Assembly: GCA_050949415.1 (NCBI GenBank)
Contig: JBMNFR010000004.1
Coordinates: 124,001-188,000, forward strand
Source of the DNA: JAAZKI01 sp012799905
GTDB lineage: Bacteria > Verrucomicrobiota > Lentisphaeria > Oligosphaerales > Oligosphaeraceae
Direction: 5' to 3'
Length of the DNA: 64,000 nucleotides
Position 1 is the stretch's first letter. Every line of letters starts with the position of its first letter. Positions 44,902-54,961 of this stretch are shown here, piece after piece. A program made the position numbers and the translations under genes. The notes under the pieces are model-generated. The model made no database searches. It was not told where the DNA came from and saw only the letters and a program-made list of their open reading frames with translations.

Positions 44902-45684
44902 TCACATTGCCAGGATTTTATCCATATCGGTGCTGATATTGATCATTCTGGCTTCGTGAGTATCGCCGTCGCCTTTCAGTTCGCCGGTGATGATATCATC
45001 ATAGCCGACTTGACGGAAGGCGTTCATCACCGCGGCCCAGTCGATGGAGGAAGCCAGCAGCGAGCACCAAGTCCGGTCTTCAACCTTAAAGCCCTTGACA
45101 TGGACTTTGCGAATCCGATGGCCCAACGACACGATCCACTGCTCAGGATAGCCGTAAGCCATGATGTTCCCGACGTCAAAATAAGCGCCCACCCACGGAC
45201 TGTTGAAATCATCAACGTAGCGGTTGAATTCCAGCGGACTCAAAAGGAATTTGTTCCAGACGTTCTCCATGCCGATGCCGACCTTGCGGGCAGCGTATTC
45301 CGGGATGAGTTTAGCGATTTCCGGGCAGGAGCGGTCCCAGGCTTCCTGGTACGTGCAGACCTGCGGCTTCACCACGGCCGGCACCAGCAGCACCGTGTCA
45401 GCGCCCACGGCTGACGCCGTCTCCAAGGACGTCATCATCCCCTCGACTGACTTGGCGCGCACCGCCGGGTCCGGGTCTGACATCGGCGACGCCCAGTGCG
45501 CCTGGTTCATCACACTCGGAATCTTGATTCCGTTCGCGGTCGCAGCCTCCAAATAACGGCTGCGTTCCGAGGCGCTGCCTAAAGTCGGTATCTCCACGCC
45601 AGCAAAGCCAAAACGGGCCGCCGCCGCAAATTTTTCTTCCGGGGTTTCACCGGGCAGCAATGAGTAGTAGATGCCTTTGCGCAT
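44902..45684 (-). CDS. Sugar phosphate isomerase/epimerase-like TIM barrel
   Basis: 260 aa, second member of the AP-endonuclease-2 superfamily, convergent with the first. FGFAGVEIPTLGS (Glu), GIGMENVWNKF (Glu), GAYFDVGNIMAYG (Asp), KVHVKGF (His replaced by Lys-Val-His-Val order) and IITGELKGDGD (Glu) match the L-ribulose-5-phosphate 3-epimerase/hydroxypyruvate isomerase group. GGAG lies about 9 nt upstream of ATG 45684. The exact substrate is unknown. Confidence 0.82.
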   Translation of the reverse strand: MRKGIYYSLLPGETPEEKFAAAARFGFAGVEIPTLGSASERSRYLEAATANGIKIPSVMNQAHWASPMSDPDPAVRAKSVEGMMTSLETASAVGADTVLLVPAVVKPQVCTYQEAWDRSCPEIAKLIPEYAARKVGIGMENVWNKFLLSPLEFNRYVDDFNSPWVGAYFDVGNIMAYGYPEQWIVSLGHRIRKVHVKGFKVEDRTWCSLLASSIDWAAVMNAFRQVGYDDIITGELKGDGDTHEARMINISTDMDKILAM

Positions 45685-45897
45685 GTCGATCCAGCTCCAT
45701 TCTGTTGAAAATGTTATTCTTCTGCCTGCCGACCCGTACTTCGAGCCAGTCTCATGGAAGAATATAATCGACTCACGTGAAGAGGCAAAGCCCGTTTGTC
45801 GGTTTATAGTAATGTTTCAACATTTTTCCTGCGGTTCGACCTGGCGTCGCCGCACCTCACCTTTCCCTTTCAACTCACTTTAATTTCTTCTGCCGCT

Positions 45898-46944
45898 ATG
45901 ACTTACGCCCGCTCTGCCATTGCCAGAATCGCCGGCTATGTGCCTGGGGAACAGCCCCAAGGCAAGCCGCTGATCAAACTCAACACCAACGAAAACCCGT
46001 ATCCGCCCTCAGCAAAAGTCATAGCTGCGGCTCGGGAGTTCGACTTTGCCCGCCTCCGCCTGTACCCCGAGCCGAGCGCCCGCATCGTCCGGGAAGCCGC
46101 CGCAGACCTGTACGGCTTCACGCCCGAACACGTGGTCTGCGGCAATGGCTCTGACGACCTCCTCACCATCGCCCTGCGCACATTTGTCGACCAAGGCGGC
46201 AAACTGGCCTTCACCACCCCCAGTTATTCCCTGTACCCTGTCCTGGCCGACCTCCAGGGCGCGACCTGCCAGCCGGTTGAACTCGACAGCGACTTCAACC
46301 TGCCTGCCAACGCCGCCGAACTGGCCGGCGACGCACCCCTCTTCATCCTCGCACGGCCCAACGCGCCAACCGGAACCAACACCCCCAAGGACGGCGTCCG
46401 CAAGCTCTGCCGCCAATTCCCCGGCGTCGTCTGGATTGATGAAGCATACGTTGACTTCAGTGACGACAACTGCCTCGACCTGGCTCGCGAATTCCCCAAC
46501 GTCGTGGTCTCCCGCACTCTCTCAAAAAGTTACTCCCTGGCTGGACTGCGCCTCGGCCTGGCCATCGCCAACCCGGACTTGATCCTGGAAATGAACAAGG
46601 TCAGGGACTCCTATAACGTCGATATGCTGACCCAGGTCATCGGAGCCGCAGCCTTGCGCGATTCTGAAGCCATGCGCGCCAACGCCAGCCGCATCGTCGC
46701 CACCCGCGCCTGGCTCGCCGCTGAACTCACCCGCCTCGGCGCTGAGGTGCTCCCCTCAGCCGCAAACTTCCTCTTCGCCAAGCCGCTCCGCCCCGCCGCT
46801 GACGTGTTCGCCGACCTCCGCGCCCGCGGATTCCTCGTCCGCTACTTCAATCTGCCCCGCATTTCCGAATACATCCGCATCACCATCGGCCGCCAGACTG
46901 ACATGGAGGCCTTTGTCAAAGCCTTCGCGGAATGCGGCCGCTGA
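45898..46944 (+). CDS. hisC: Histidinol-phosphate aminotransferase
   Basis: About 348 aa PLP enzyme of histidine synthesis. KLNTNENPYPPS, RLYPEPSARIVREAAADLYG, NGSDDLLTIALRTFVDQG, ARPNAPTGT, VWIDEAYVDFSD, the PLP Lys in RTLSKSYSLAGLRLGLAI (about 206) and the C-terminal IRITIGRQTDMEAF identify HisC. ATG 45898 (MTYARSAIARIAGYVPG) is the family start; the longer frame is not conserved. No Shine-Dalgarno sequence is evident. Confidence 0.93.
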   Translation: MTYARSAIARIAGYVPGEQPQGKPLIKLNTNENPYPPSAKVIAAAREFDFARLRLYPEPSARIVREAAADLYGFTPEHVVCGNGSDDLLTIALRTFVDQGGKLAFTTPSYSLYPVLADLQGATCQPVELDSDFNLPANAAELAGDAPLFILARPNAPTGTNTPKDGVRKLCRQFPGVVWIDEAYVDFSDDNCLDLAREFPNVVVSRTLSKSYSLAGLRLGLAIANPDLILEMNKVRDSYNVDMLTQVIGAAALRDSEAMRANASRIVATRAWLAAELTRLGAEVLPSAANFLFAKPLRPAADVFADLRARGFLVRYFNLPRISEYIRITIGRQTDMEAFVKAFAECGR

Positions 46945-47036
46945 ACACACGCTGCGGCAGGTTCAGCCTGCCGGACAGCGCTGGCAACGGCGAGCCAAGA
47001 CGCATCCCCGAACCGCCCCCGGTGAAAGGCAATGGC

Positions 47037-47408
47037 ATGGAAAAATCACACGGTCTGAAGCATTTCTTCCAAGCCTGCCGTTATTCTGCGGACGGACTCC
47101 GCTACGCCATCCGCGAAGCCGCGTTTCGACAAGAGCTGATCATCGGCGTAATCACCGTCCCCCTGGCCTGGATTCTGCCCGTTCCAGTGGTCATGTCCCT
47201 GCTTCTCACCCTGGCTTGGCTGGGGCTGCTCGTCGTCGAAATCCTCAATACCGCCATTGAGGCCGTCGTCGACTTGGCCAGCCCGGAGCGCCATCCCCTG
47301 GCCAAACAAGCGAAAGACCTGGCCAGCGCTGCCGTCACCATCGCCATTGTCGCCAATATTCTCGCCTGGGCGACCGCAATCTGCCAATGCCTGCAACGCA
47401 GCCTGTAG
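47037..47408 (+). CDS. dgkA: Diacylglycerol kinase DgkA
   Basis: 123 aa inner-membrane enzyme phosphorylating diacylglycerol (undecaprenol in some Gram-positives). SADGLRYAIREAAFRQEL (about 17-34) and VEILNTAIEAVVDLASPERHPLAKQAKDLASAAV (about 67-100) hold the conserved Glu, Asn and Asp residues; three hydrophobic helices. ATG 47037 has AAAGG at 7 nt and gives the normal length. It follows hisC by 92 nt. Confidence 0.93.
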   Translation: MEKSHGLKHFFQACRYSADGLRYAIREAAFRQELIIGVITVPLAWILPVPVVMSLLLTLAWLGLLVVEILNTAIEAVVDLASPERHPLAKQAKDLASAAVTIAIVANILAWATAICQCLQRSL

Positions 47409-47516
47409 ACAAAAATGCTTTCCAATTATATATTATCAGATTAACCCTTTATCCCTCGAATCCATCCAATTTCCTAATTGGCATCGACGAGGCAGCACTG
47501 ACAACACGGGACAGGC

Positions 47517-48509
47517 ATGCCAGACAACAAACCGATCCGCATCTATTATTTGGCCTCTGGCCGCCTCGGCATTCCCATCTTGGAACGTCTGCATAGCGAC
47601 CCGCGCCTCATCCTCACCGGCGTCGGCTCTCAGCCGGATCGGCCCGCCGGCCGCCGCCAACTCCACGTGCCGACCCCGCTGGCCGCGCATGGCGACGCAC
47701 TCGGCCTCCAGGTCGACCGCGTGCCCTCGGTCAACGCCCCGGACTTTCTGGAGAAGATGCGCCGTCTCCAGGTTGAAATGATCGTGGTGGCCTCCTTTGG
47801 CCAGCTGCTCAAGCCCGAACTGCTCGCGTTGCCGCCCTTTGGCTGCCTGAATGTCCATGCCTCGCTGCTGCCGCGCTTCCGCGGAGCTGCGCCGATCAAC
47901 ATGGCTATTTTGCGAGGCGACACCACCACTGGGGTGACGTTCATGGACATGGAGGCCGGCCTTGACACCGGCGGCATCTATGGCCAAGCCAGCCTGACCA
48001 TCCAGCCGGATGACAATGCCGAACAACTCGAACAACGACTCAGCGACCTGGCCGCTAAGCATATCGGCAACGTCATCTGGGATATCGCCCGCGATGGTCT
48101 GACGCCAACCCCGCAGCCGACCGAAGGAGTCAGCATCGCCCGCAAAATCAAAAAGGAAGCCGGCGCCATCGCCTGGAACAACAGCGCCAAGCAGCTGGAA
48201 CGCATGGTGCGCGCCTTCACGCCCTGGCCGCGCGTCAGCGCCCTGGCCCCCATCGGCAAAGGCCCATACAAACGCTTGCAGCTGACAGACGCATCAGCGC
48301 TTGACATGACACCCGCGCAACATACACACCCCGGCGAAGTTATCGCCCAAGGGCGGGACGGACTGCTGGTGGCCTGCGGAGAAGGATTGCTCCTCATCCG
48401 AAGAGTCATCCCCGAAGGACGCACAGAAATGTCAGCAGCAGAATTTCTCCGGGGGAATCCCCTTCCCCCGGGCACGATTTTAAGTGATTATCCGGTTGGA
48501 GAAAAATGA
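47517..48509 (+). CDS. fmt: Methionyl-tRNA formyltransferase
   Basis: 330 aa; formylates initiator Met-tRNA. The N-terminal Rossmann domain has the catalytic set NVHASLLPRFRGAAPIN (Asn, His; about 117-133), GVTFMDMEAGLDTGGIYGQ (Asp) and QPDRPAGR; the C-terminal OB-like domain has KIKKEAGAIAWNNSAKQLERMVRAFTPWP. Length is normal. The rng start codon follows 5 nt after the stop, so the two genes are probably co-translated. Confidence 0.94.
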   Translation: MPDNKPIRIYYLASGRLGIPILERLHSDPRLILTGVGSQPDRPAGRRQLHVPTPLAAHGDALGLQVDRVPSVNAPDFLEKMRRLQVEMIVVASFGQLLKPELLALPPFGCLNVHASLLPRFRGAAPINMAILRGDTTTGVTFMDMEAGLDTGGIYGQASLTIQPDDNAEQLEQRLSDLAAKHIGNVIWDIARDGLTPTPQPTEGVSIARKIKKEAGAIAWNNSAKQLERMVRAFTPWPRVSALAPIGKGPYKRLQLTDASALDMTPAQHTHPGEVIAQGRDGLLVACGEGLLLIRRVIPEGRTEMSAAEFLRGNPLPPGTILSDYPVGEK

Positions 48510-48513
48510 GTTA

Positions 48514-50430
48514 ATGAAGCAAATACTAATCAATGACGAAGACCTACAAACCCGAGTAGCCGTGGTCCATGACGGCGTACTACAAGATTTCTACATGGAG
48601 CGAAAATCACGTGACCGCCTGGTCGGCTCCATCTATAAAGCCAGAATCAAAAACCTCGAGCCATCCCTGCAAGCAGCATTTGTTGACATCGGCTGCGGCA
48701 AAAACGCCTTTCTCCATTACTGGGATATGCTCCCAGCTACCCAGGACATGCTCGAAAGCAGCGACGATAATGCCGACAATGGCGGACAAGGCGCGGCGGG
48801 CAAGGCCAGTCCGGAAGAACTCCACTCCCGCGCCCCAGGCCGCTCCGTCTCCAAGCAAAGCCAGAGCCGCAGAACTGCCGGCAGCAATAATCAGCGCTAC
48901 AACAAAAACCGCGCATCGACACCCCAGAAAACCAGTGACAAAGACAATGAACAGCCGCCGCAGCCGCAGCCGGCCAAAACCGTCCCCCAAAAAGGCAAAA
49001 AAAGCCTCATTGAACGCGTCCGCGACCTGCTAATGGGCACTGGCAAGGCTGCACCGACCAAGACGCCGCCAGCACCGCCACCGCCAGCGCCCAGCAAAGC
49101 GCCAGCATCAACGCCGACAGCGCCTGAGGAACGCCATCCCGGCCGACACGCGCCGCGAGGGCAACGCAACAGCGGTCGCAGCCGCCAAGCCAAAAACATG
49201 CCCTCGGTCGATGATATCCCCAATCTCTTCAAGGCCGACCAGGAAATCCTGGTTCAAGTGACCAAAGGCCCGATTGGCACCAAAGGTTCCCGCGTCACCG
49301 CCAACCTGAGCATTCCGGGCCGCTACTTAGTGCTCCTGCCCAATTCGAACCACATCGGCATCTCCAAGCGCGTCGAACAGCGCGAAGAGCGCGACCGCCT
49401 CCGCAAAATGATCCGCAGCCTGGAACTGCCGCCGAACATGGGGCTGATCTGCCGCACGGTCGGCGCTGGCCGCAAACTCGAGCACTTCCAACGTGACCTC
49501 GACCTGCTCCTGGACTACTGGCGCAAAGGCGAAATCGCGGGACAGCGCCGAGCCCCAGTCTGCGTCTACCAGGAACCCGACCTGGGCGAACGCGCACTCC
49601 GCGACTGCCTGACTGAAGACGTGGACGAAGTGATCATCGACTCCGAGGAAATGTACAACCGCGCCCGTGAACTGATCACGCGTTATAATCTCCAGGACAA
49701 GACCAAGGTCAAATTCTACCAGAATCCAACCCCGATCTTTGCAAAGCATAACCTCATCAACCAAATCGACGGCATCTTCAATCGCAAAGTGCCGCTGCCC
49801 AGCGGAGGCTATATCTGCATTGACGAGACGGAAGCGATGATCGCCATTGACGTCAACACCGGCAAAAGCCACAGCGGCAAAGACCAGCCTGAGACTATCC
49901 TGGCGACCAACCTCGAAGCCGTCCGCGAAATCGCCCGGCAATTGCGCTTGCGCAACATCGGCGGGCTGGTCGTCCTCGACTTGATTGATATGCGCTCGAA
50001 AAAAGACCAGCAAACCGTTTTCAACACCTTCAAAGACCTGCTTGAAGAAGACCGCGCCCGCACCAAAATCTACCCGATCTCGCCCCTGGGTCTGCTCGAA
50101 ATGACACGCCAACGCGAAAACGAAAGCGTGGAAAGCACCATATTTGACAACTGCCCGTACTGCAAGGGCCGCGGCCTGGTCAAAACCACAACCAGCATGA
50201 GCGTCGAAATCCAGCGGCGCCTGAACGAAGTGCTTGGTCGACGCAAACACGGCCAAAAAATCAACGTGCTCGCCCACCCAAAAATCGTCGAACGCCTGAA
50301 AAACGAAGACCGCAAGCTGTTCGCAGCCATTGAAAGCGACTACAAAGCCACCTTCACTTACCAGCCGGAGCCGTCCTTCCACCTCGAAGACTTCAAATTG
50401 CAGGACGCGCAGACCGGACAGGATATCTGA
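48514..50430 (+). CDS. rng: Ribonuclease E/G with long insertion in the S1 domain
   Basis: About 638 aa. It begins like RNase G (KQILINDEDLQTRVAVVHDG), has the first S1 strands (GSIYKARIKNLEPSLQAAFVDIG, about 35-57), then an insertion of about 160 residues (about 75-235) rich in Pro, Ala, Ser, Lys and Arg, and then completes S1 (ILVQVTKGPIGTKGSRVT). The RNase H-like and DNase I-like parts follow with IAIDVNTGKSH and VVLDLIDMRSKKD (catalytic Asp residues) and the Zn-link CPYCKGRG. It trims rRNA and decays mRNA. ATG 48514 is preferred; GGAG lies 12 nt upstream. Confidence 0.92.
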   Translation: MKQILINDEDLQTRVAVVHDGVLQDFYMERKSRDRLVGSIYKARIKNLEPSLQAAFVDIGCGKNAFLHYWDMLPATQDMLESSDDNADNGGQGAAGKASPEELHSRAPGRSVSKQSQSRRTAGSNNQRYNKNRASTPQKTSDKDNEQPPQPQPAKTVPQKGKKSLIERVRDLLMGTGKAAPTKTPPAPPPPAPSKAPASTPTAPEERHPGRHAPRGQRNSGRSRQAKNMPSVDDIPNLFKADQEILVQVTKGPIGTKGSRVTANLSIPGRYLVLLPNSNHIGISKRVEQREERDRLRKMIRSLELPPNMGLICRTVGAGRKLEHFQRDLDLLLDYWRKGEIAGQRRAPVCVYQEPDLGERALRDCLTEDVDEVIIDSEEMYNRARELITRYNLQDKTKVKFYQNPTPIFAKHNLINQIDGIFNRKVPLPSGGYICIDETEAMIAIDVNTGKSHSGKDQPETILATNLEAVREIARQLRLRNIGGLVVLDLIDMRSKKDQQTVFNTFKDLLEEDRARTKIYPISPLGLLEMTRQRENESVESTIFDNCPYCKGRGLVKTTTSMSVEIQRRLNEVLGRRKHGQKINVLAHPKIVERLKNEDRKLFAAIESDYKATFTYQPEPSFHLEDFKLQDAQTGQDI

Positions 50431-50481
50431 CCGCTTCCGCCAGCCGCCTCCCCCCCATAACCCGAAGACAGATTACTGATC

Positions 50482-53400
50482 ATGGCCCCGCCCTTTGTCC
50501 ATCTCCACGTCCATACTGACTTCAGCCTCCTTGACGGCACCGCCAAATGCGCCGACCTCGCCAAGGCCGCCAAGGAATTCGGCATGCCTGCCGTCGCCTG
50601 CACTGATCATGGCAATATGTGCGCTGCCATGGAATTCATCAAGGCGATGAAAGCCGAAGGCGTCAAGCCTATCATCGGATGCGAATTCTATGTCGCGCCG
50701 ACCAGCCGCTTCAAGCAGGACAACAACGAACAGCACTACTCCGGCTTCCACCTGGTCTGCCTGGCTGAAACCTACGAGGGATATGTCAACCTCTGCCACC
50801 TGAATGAAGAAGCATGGCTACGAGGATTCTACTACAAACCGCGCATCGACAAGGAAATCCTCAAAGAACGCGCCAAAGGCATCATCGCCCTCAGCGCCTG
50901 CCTCGGCGGAGAAATCGCCGCCAAATTCCTGATCGGCGCAGACGCGGCTGCAGAAAAGGCCCTGGACGACTACCTCGAAATCTTCGGGCCAGACCACTTC
51001 TTCATCGAACTGCAAAACCATGGCCTGCCCGAAGATGAAAAGGTCAACCAAAAACTGGTCGAGCTTGCCCGGCGCCGCAACGTCGGCCTCGTCGCCACGA
51101 ATGACTCCCACTACTTGAAAAAAGAGCACGCTGAAGCCCACGACCTCTTTCTCTGCATCGGCACCCAGACCACCATCCACGACGCCGGCCGCTTCCGCTT
51201 CCCGGGAGGGCCGGAATACTACTTCAAAAGCCCTGAAGAAATGGCCAGCCTCTTCCCTGACCAGCCCGACGCCCTGGCCAATACCGTCGCCATCGCGGAA
51301 CGCTGCAACGTCCACCTGCCGACCGTCAGCGAAGACAAGGTCAACCACTACCCAGAATTCCCCGTGCCGGAAGACTTTTCCGGCAGCCGCGAAGAGTACC
51401 TCTACTCCATCTGCGCCAAAGGCATGAAAGAGCGCTACGGCTTCGATGTCCAGGCTCCTGACCTCACCGACGACCAGGCCGCCAAAGTGCAGCGCATGGA
51501 GTACGAACTCGGCATCATCCGCCAAACCGGCTTCACCAGCTACTTCCTCGTGGTCTGGGACTTCCTCGACTACGCCAGGCGCAACGGCATCCCCATCGGC
51601 CCAGGACGCGGCAGCGGCGCCGGCAGCCTGGTGGCTTACCTGACCCGCATCACTGACATTGACCCGCTCCGCTATAACCTGCTCTTTGAACGCTTCCTCA
51701 ATCCTGACCGCGTCAGCCCGCCTGACTTTGATATCGACCTGTGCGAACGCCGCCGCGTTGAGGTGATCGAATACGTCCGCCAACGCTATGGCGCCCCCAA
51801 CGTCGTCCAAATCGGCACCTTCGGCACGCTCAAAGCCAAAGCCGTCATCAAAGACGTCGCCCGCGCCCTTGGACGCACTTTCGAGGAAGGCAACCGCCTG
51901 TCCAAGCTCATCCCGGCCGACCCGAAGATGACCCTGGCCAAGGCCCTGGAGGGAAGCGCAGAATTGAAGGAGCTACTCGGTCGCGAAGCCTGGGTTCAGG
52001 AAATCTGGCGCTTCGCCACTGTGCTTGAAGGCCTCAACCGCAACTTGAGCATACACGCCGCCGGCGTCATTATCGGCGATATGCCGGTCGCCAACGTCTG
52101 CCCTATCGCCAAAGGCGCTAACGACGAGCCCATCACCCAATTCCCAGCCGGGCCATGCGAAGAACTCGGACTGCTCAAAATGGACTTCCTCGGACTCCGC
52201 AACCTGACCATCATCCAGGACGCCCTCGACCTGATCCGCAAAAACCGCGGCATTGACATGACCTCCGACGCCATCCCCGAAGGCGATCCGGCTGCCTACG
52301 ACCTGCTCAACAAGGGCAACACCATCGGCGTGTTCCAACTCGAATCCGGCGGAATGCAAGACCTCTGCCGACGCTTCGGCGTCAGCCGCCTCGAAGACAT
52401 CATCGCCCTCATCGCCCTCTACCGCCCCGGACCGATGAACTTCCTTGACGAATTCATCAACCGCAAGATGGGACGCATCAAGGTGACCTATGACGTGCCT
52501 GAAATGGAGCCGATCCTGCGCGAAACCTACGGTATCATGCTCTACCAGGAACAGGTGATGCAGGTCGTCCAGGCAGTCGGTGGATTCTCCCTCGGACAAG
52601 CCGATATCATGCGCCGCGCCATGGGCAAGAAAAAACCAGCGGAAATGGCCAAGATGTTCGTCGACTTCCAGGAAGGCTGCCGCAAACGCGGCCTTGACGA
52701 CGAAACCATCAAGAGCATCTGGGACAAAATCGAGCTCTTTGCTGGCTACGGCTTCAACAAATCCCACAGCGCGGCCTACGGCATGCTTTCCTACCGGACT
52801 GCCTACCTGAAGGCGAACTTCCCCACCGAATTCATGGCCGCTGTCCTCACCAGCGAACTGGGCAATGCCGAAAAAATGACCTTCTTCCTGCGCGAATGCC
52901 GCGCCATGGGCATCACCATCCTGCCGCCGGACGTGAATATCTGCGACGCCTGCTTCTCGGTGGATGGCAGCAACATCCGCTTCGGTCTGGCCGCCATCAA
53001 GGGCGTTGGCGCGGCCGCCGTCTCCGGCATTATCAAGGCCCGCGAAGAAGATGGACCTTTCCGCGATCTGCTTGACTTCTGCGAACGCGTCGAAGGCAAT
53101 TCCAAGCGACTGATGGAAAACCTGATCAAGGCCGGCGCCATGGACTGCTTCAACGCCCACCGCTCACAGCTGCTGGCTATCTGCGAAGACGCTATGAATC
53201 GAGCCCAGGAAGCCCGCAAAGACCGCGAAACCGGCCAAGGCTCACTCTTTGACCTGCTCCTGCCCGAAGACAAAAAGGATACCGAACTGACGCTCCCCGA
53301 CCTCCCGGAATGGCCTTTAAGCGAACTGCTCGCCTTCGAAAAAGAGCTGCTCGGATTCTATGTGACCGGACACCCAATCGAAGAATACCTGGAGACAATC

Positions 53401-54027
53401 GCCGCCTACCAGACTGACGATATCGCCGACCTGCCCCGGCTGGCCCCCGGAACCATGGTGCGAGTCGGCGCCTACATCAATGGCGTCGACCCTAAAGTCA
53501 CCAAGAAGGACGGCAAAGCCTGGGTCATCCTTAACCTGGAAGGACGGGACGGGAGCATCGAATGCCTGGTCTTCCCTAAGGAATACGACGATATCCGCAG
53601 CAAGAACCCGGCCGCCTTCACCAACAACAAGGTGGTCTTCGTGGAAGGAGAATTGAACCAGCGCGACCAGGACGAGGCCATGCGCCTGCAAGCACGCGCC
53701 ATCCTCACTCCCGAGCAGGTCGCCGAAACTCTCACCCGCGAAGTCCATATCAGGCTCTATGAAAGCGACCTCACGCCTGCTGGCCTGACCGCCATCCATG
53801 ACGCTTGCTGCCAGCACCGCGGCGCTGTCCCATTGTCGCTCGGACTGGTCGCTGCCAATGGCGACCTGGTGTTCTCCCGCTGCGAAAACATGGGCGTCAA
53901 CTACTCGGTCGATTTCCACCAACAAATCGCGCCCTATTGCCGGCCTGACGCTATCATCGTCAAAGGCGACCGCACCCGTCCACAGGCGAATCGCCGCGGG
54001 GCTTGGCGGCGAGGCAACGATGACTGA
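50482..54027 (+). CDS. dnaE: DNA polymerase III subunit alpha
   Basis: 1181 aa replicative polymerase. PHP domain HLHVHTDFSLLDG and CTDHGN; palm with GPGRGSGAGSLVAYLT and the catalytic PDFDIDLCERRR (about 413-424), later DMPVANVCPIAKG; tau/beta-binding parts and an OB fold near the C-terminus (VRVGAYINGVDPKVTKKDGKAWVILNLEG). The length and missing exonuclease domain fit DnaE1. Its last 8 bases overlap the start of the dus-like gene (ATGACTGA). Confidence 0.96.
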   Translation: MAPPFVHLHVHTDFSLLDGTAKCADLAKAAKEFGMPAVACTDHGNMCAAMEFIKAMKAEGVKPIIGCEFYVAPTSRFKQDNNEQHYSGFHLVCLAETYEGYVNLCHLNEEAWLRGFYYKPRIDKEILKERAKGIIALSACLGGEIAAKFLIGADAAAEKALDDYLEIFGPDHFFIELQNHGLPEDEKVNQKLVELARRRNVGLVATNDSHYLKKEHAEAHDLFLCIGTQTTIHDAGRFRFPGGPEYYFKSPEEMASLFPDQPDALANTVAIAERCNVHLPTVSEDKVNHYPEFPVPEDFSGSREEYLYSICAKGMKERYGFDVQAPDLTDDQAAKVQRMEYELGIIRQTGFTSYFLVVWDFLDYARRNGIPIGPGRGSGAGSLVAYLTRITDIDPLRYNLLFERFLNPDRVSPPDFDIDLCERRRVEVIEYVRQRYGAPNVVQIGTFGTLKAKAVIKDVARALGRTFEEGNRLSKLIPADPKMTLAKALEGSAELKELLGREAWVQEIWRFATVLEGLNRNLSIHAAGVIIGDMPVANVCPIAKGANDEPITQFPAGPCEELGLLKMDFLGLRNLTIIQDALDLIRKNRGIDMTSDAIPEGDPAAYDLLNKGNTIGVFQLESGGMQDLCRRFGVSRLEDIIALIALYRPGPMNFLDEFINRKMGRIKVTYDVPEMEPILRETYGIMLYQEQVMQVVQAVGGFSLGQADIMRRAMGKKKPAEMAKMFVDFQEGCRKRGLDDETIKSIWDKIELFAGYGFNKSHSAAYGMLSYRTAYLKANFPTEFMAAVLTSELGNAEKMTFFLRECRAMGITILPPDVNICDACFSVDGSNIRFGLAAIKGVGAAAVSGIIKAREEDGPFRDLLDFCERVEGNSKRLMENLIKAGAMDCFNAHRSQLLAICEDAMNRAQEARKDRETGQGSLFDLLLPEDKKDTELTLPDLPEWPLSELLAFEKELLGFYVTGHPIEEYLETIAAYQTDDIADLPRLAPGTMVRVGAYINGVDPKVTKKDGKAWVILNLEGRDGSIECLVFPKEYDDIRSKNPAAFTNNKVVFVEGELNQRDQDEAMRLQARAILTPEQVAETLTREVHIRLYESDLTPAGLTAIHDACCQHRGAVPLSLGLVAANGDLVFSRCENMGVNYSVDFHQQIAPYCRPDAIIVKGDRTRPQANRRGAWRRGNDD

Positions 54028-54961
54028 CCGCGGCCTCTCTGCCTGGCTGCAACCGCTGTCCCTCCCGGACGGTCAGGCTCTGCCTACGCGCCTCCTGCCC
54101 GGCCCCATGGAAGGCATCAGCGAAGGCTCTTTCCTGGATGTGATGACCAGCCGCGACCTAGTCAGCGCCTGGCATACGCCCTTTCTGCGCATTTCGACCG
54201 GCGTCCCCCGCCGCTCCCGCTTGGCAGCGTGGCTCAACCCCTACTTGGCGACCGGTAAGCCCGTGATCGCCCAAATCATGGGCGTAGACAGCGCCCGCCT
54301 GGCTGCTGCTGCCCAACGTCTGTACGAGATCGGCGCTTGCGCCATCGACCTGAATTGCGCCTGCCCCAGCCCGACCGTCGTCGGCAGCCAAGCGGGTGGC
54401 TATCGCCTCCGCGACCCCGACTGGATCGCCAGGACGCTCAGCGCCATGCGCCAGGCTTGCGGCAGCGCCGCCATCAGCGTCAAAATCCGCTGCGGCTTTG
54501 AATCGCCGGACGAATTGCCCGGCATCGCCGCTGCCCTGCGACGCGCCGCCCCTGACCTGGTCTTCTGCCACTTCCGCACCGTCCGCGAAATGTACCAACC
54601 GATTGCTGACGGCCTGGAACGCTTGCGCCGCCTCCGCGACCTGCTCCCAGACACGCCCCTGTTCGGCGCTGGCGACCTCTGCACCGTTGAAGACGCCCTC
54701 CGCATGGGCGAAATAGCCCAGGTTGACGGTATCACCCCGGCCCGCGGCCTCATCCGCAATCCCGGCCTGCTGCGCGAAATCGCCGCTGCTCTCGGCGGCC
54801 CGGCCTTCACCCCCATGACCAAGGAAGACAAAATCAGCTTCCTGCATGACTTAAGCGAACAATCCGGCCTGCCAGTCAAAAAACGCGGCTTTGTCATCCA
54901 CGTCGCCCGCGCTATGGGCATTGATTTCACCCTGCCCGGCTGCCGAGACGAGGCAGAATAG
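54020..54961 (+). CDS. Divergent tRNA-dihydrouridine synthase family protein
   Basis: 313 aa FMN TIM-barrel protein. PMEGI at the start, AQIMGVDS, AIDLNCACPSPTVVGSQAGG (the usual N-x-GCP catalytic Cys region, here NCACP), VKIRCGF, CHFRTVREMY (usual HgRT) and GAGDLCTVEDALRMGEIAQVDGITPARG (usual GnGDI...gaMiGRg). Several glycines and the FMN phosphate loop differ from standard Dus, so activity on tRNA is likely but not certain. ATG 54020 has GAGGC upstream and overlaps dnaE by 8 nt, indicating translational coupling. Confidence 0.8.
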   Translation: MTDRGLSAWLQPLSLPDGQALPTRLLPGPMEGISEGSFLDVMTSRDLVSAWHTPFLRISTGVPRRSRLAAWLNPYLATGKPVIAQIMGVDSARLAAAAQRLYEIGACAIDLNCACPSPTVVGSQAGGYRLRDPDWIARTLSAMRQACGSAAISVKIRCGFESPDELPGIAAALRRAAPDLVFCHFRTVREMYQPIADGLERLRRLRDLLPDTPLFGAGDLCTVEDALRMGEIAQVDGITPARGLIRNPGLLREIAAALGGPAFTPMTKEDKISFLHDLSEQSGLPVKKRGFVIHVARAMGIDFTLPGCRDEAE

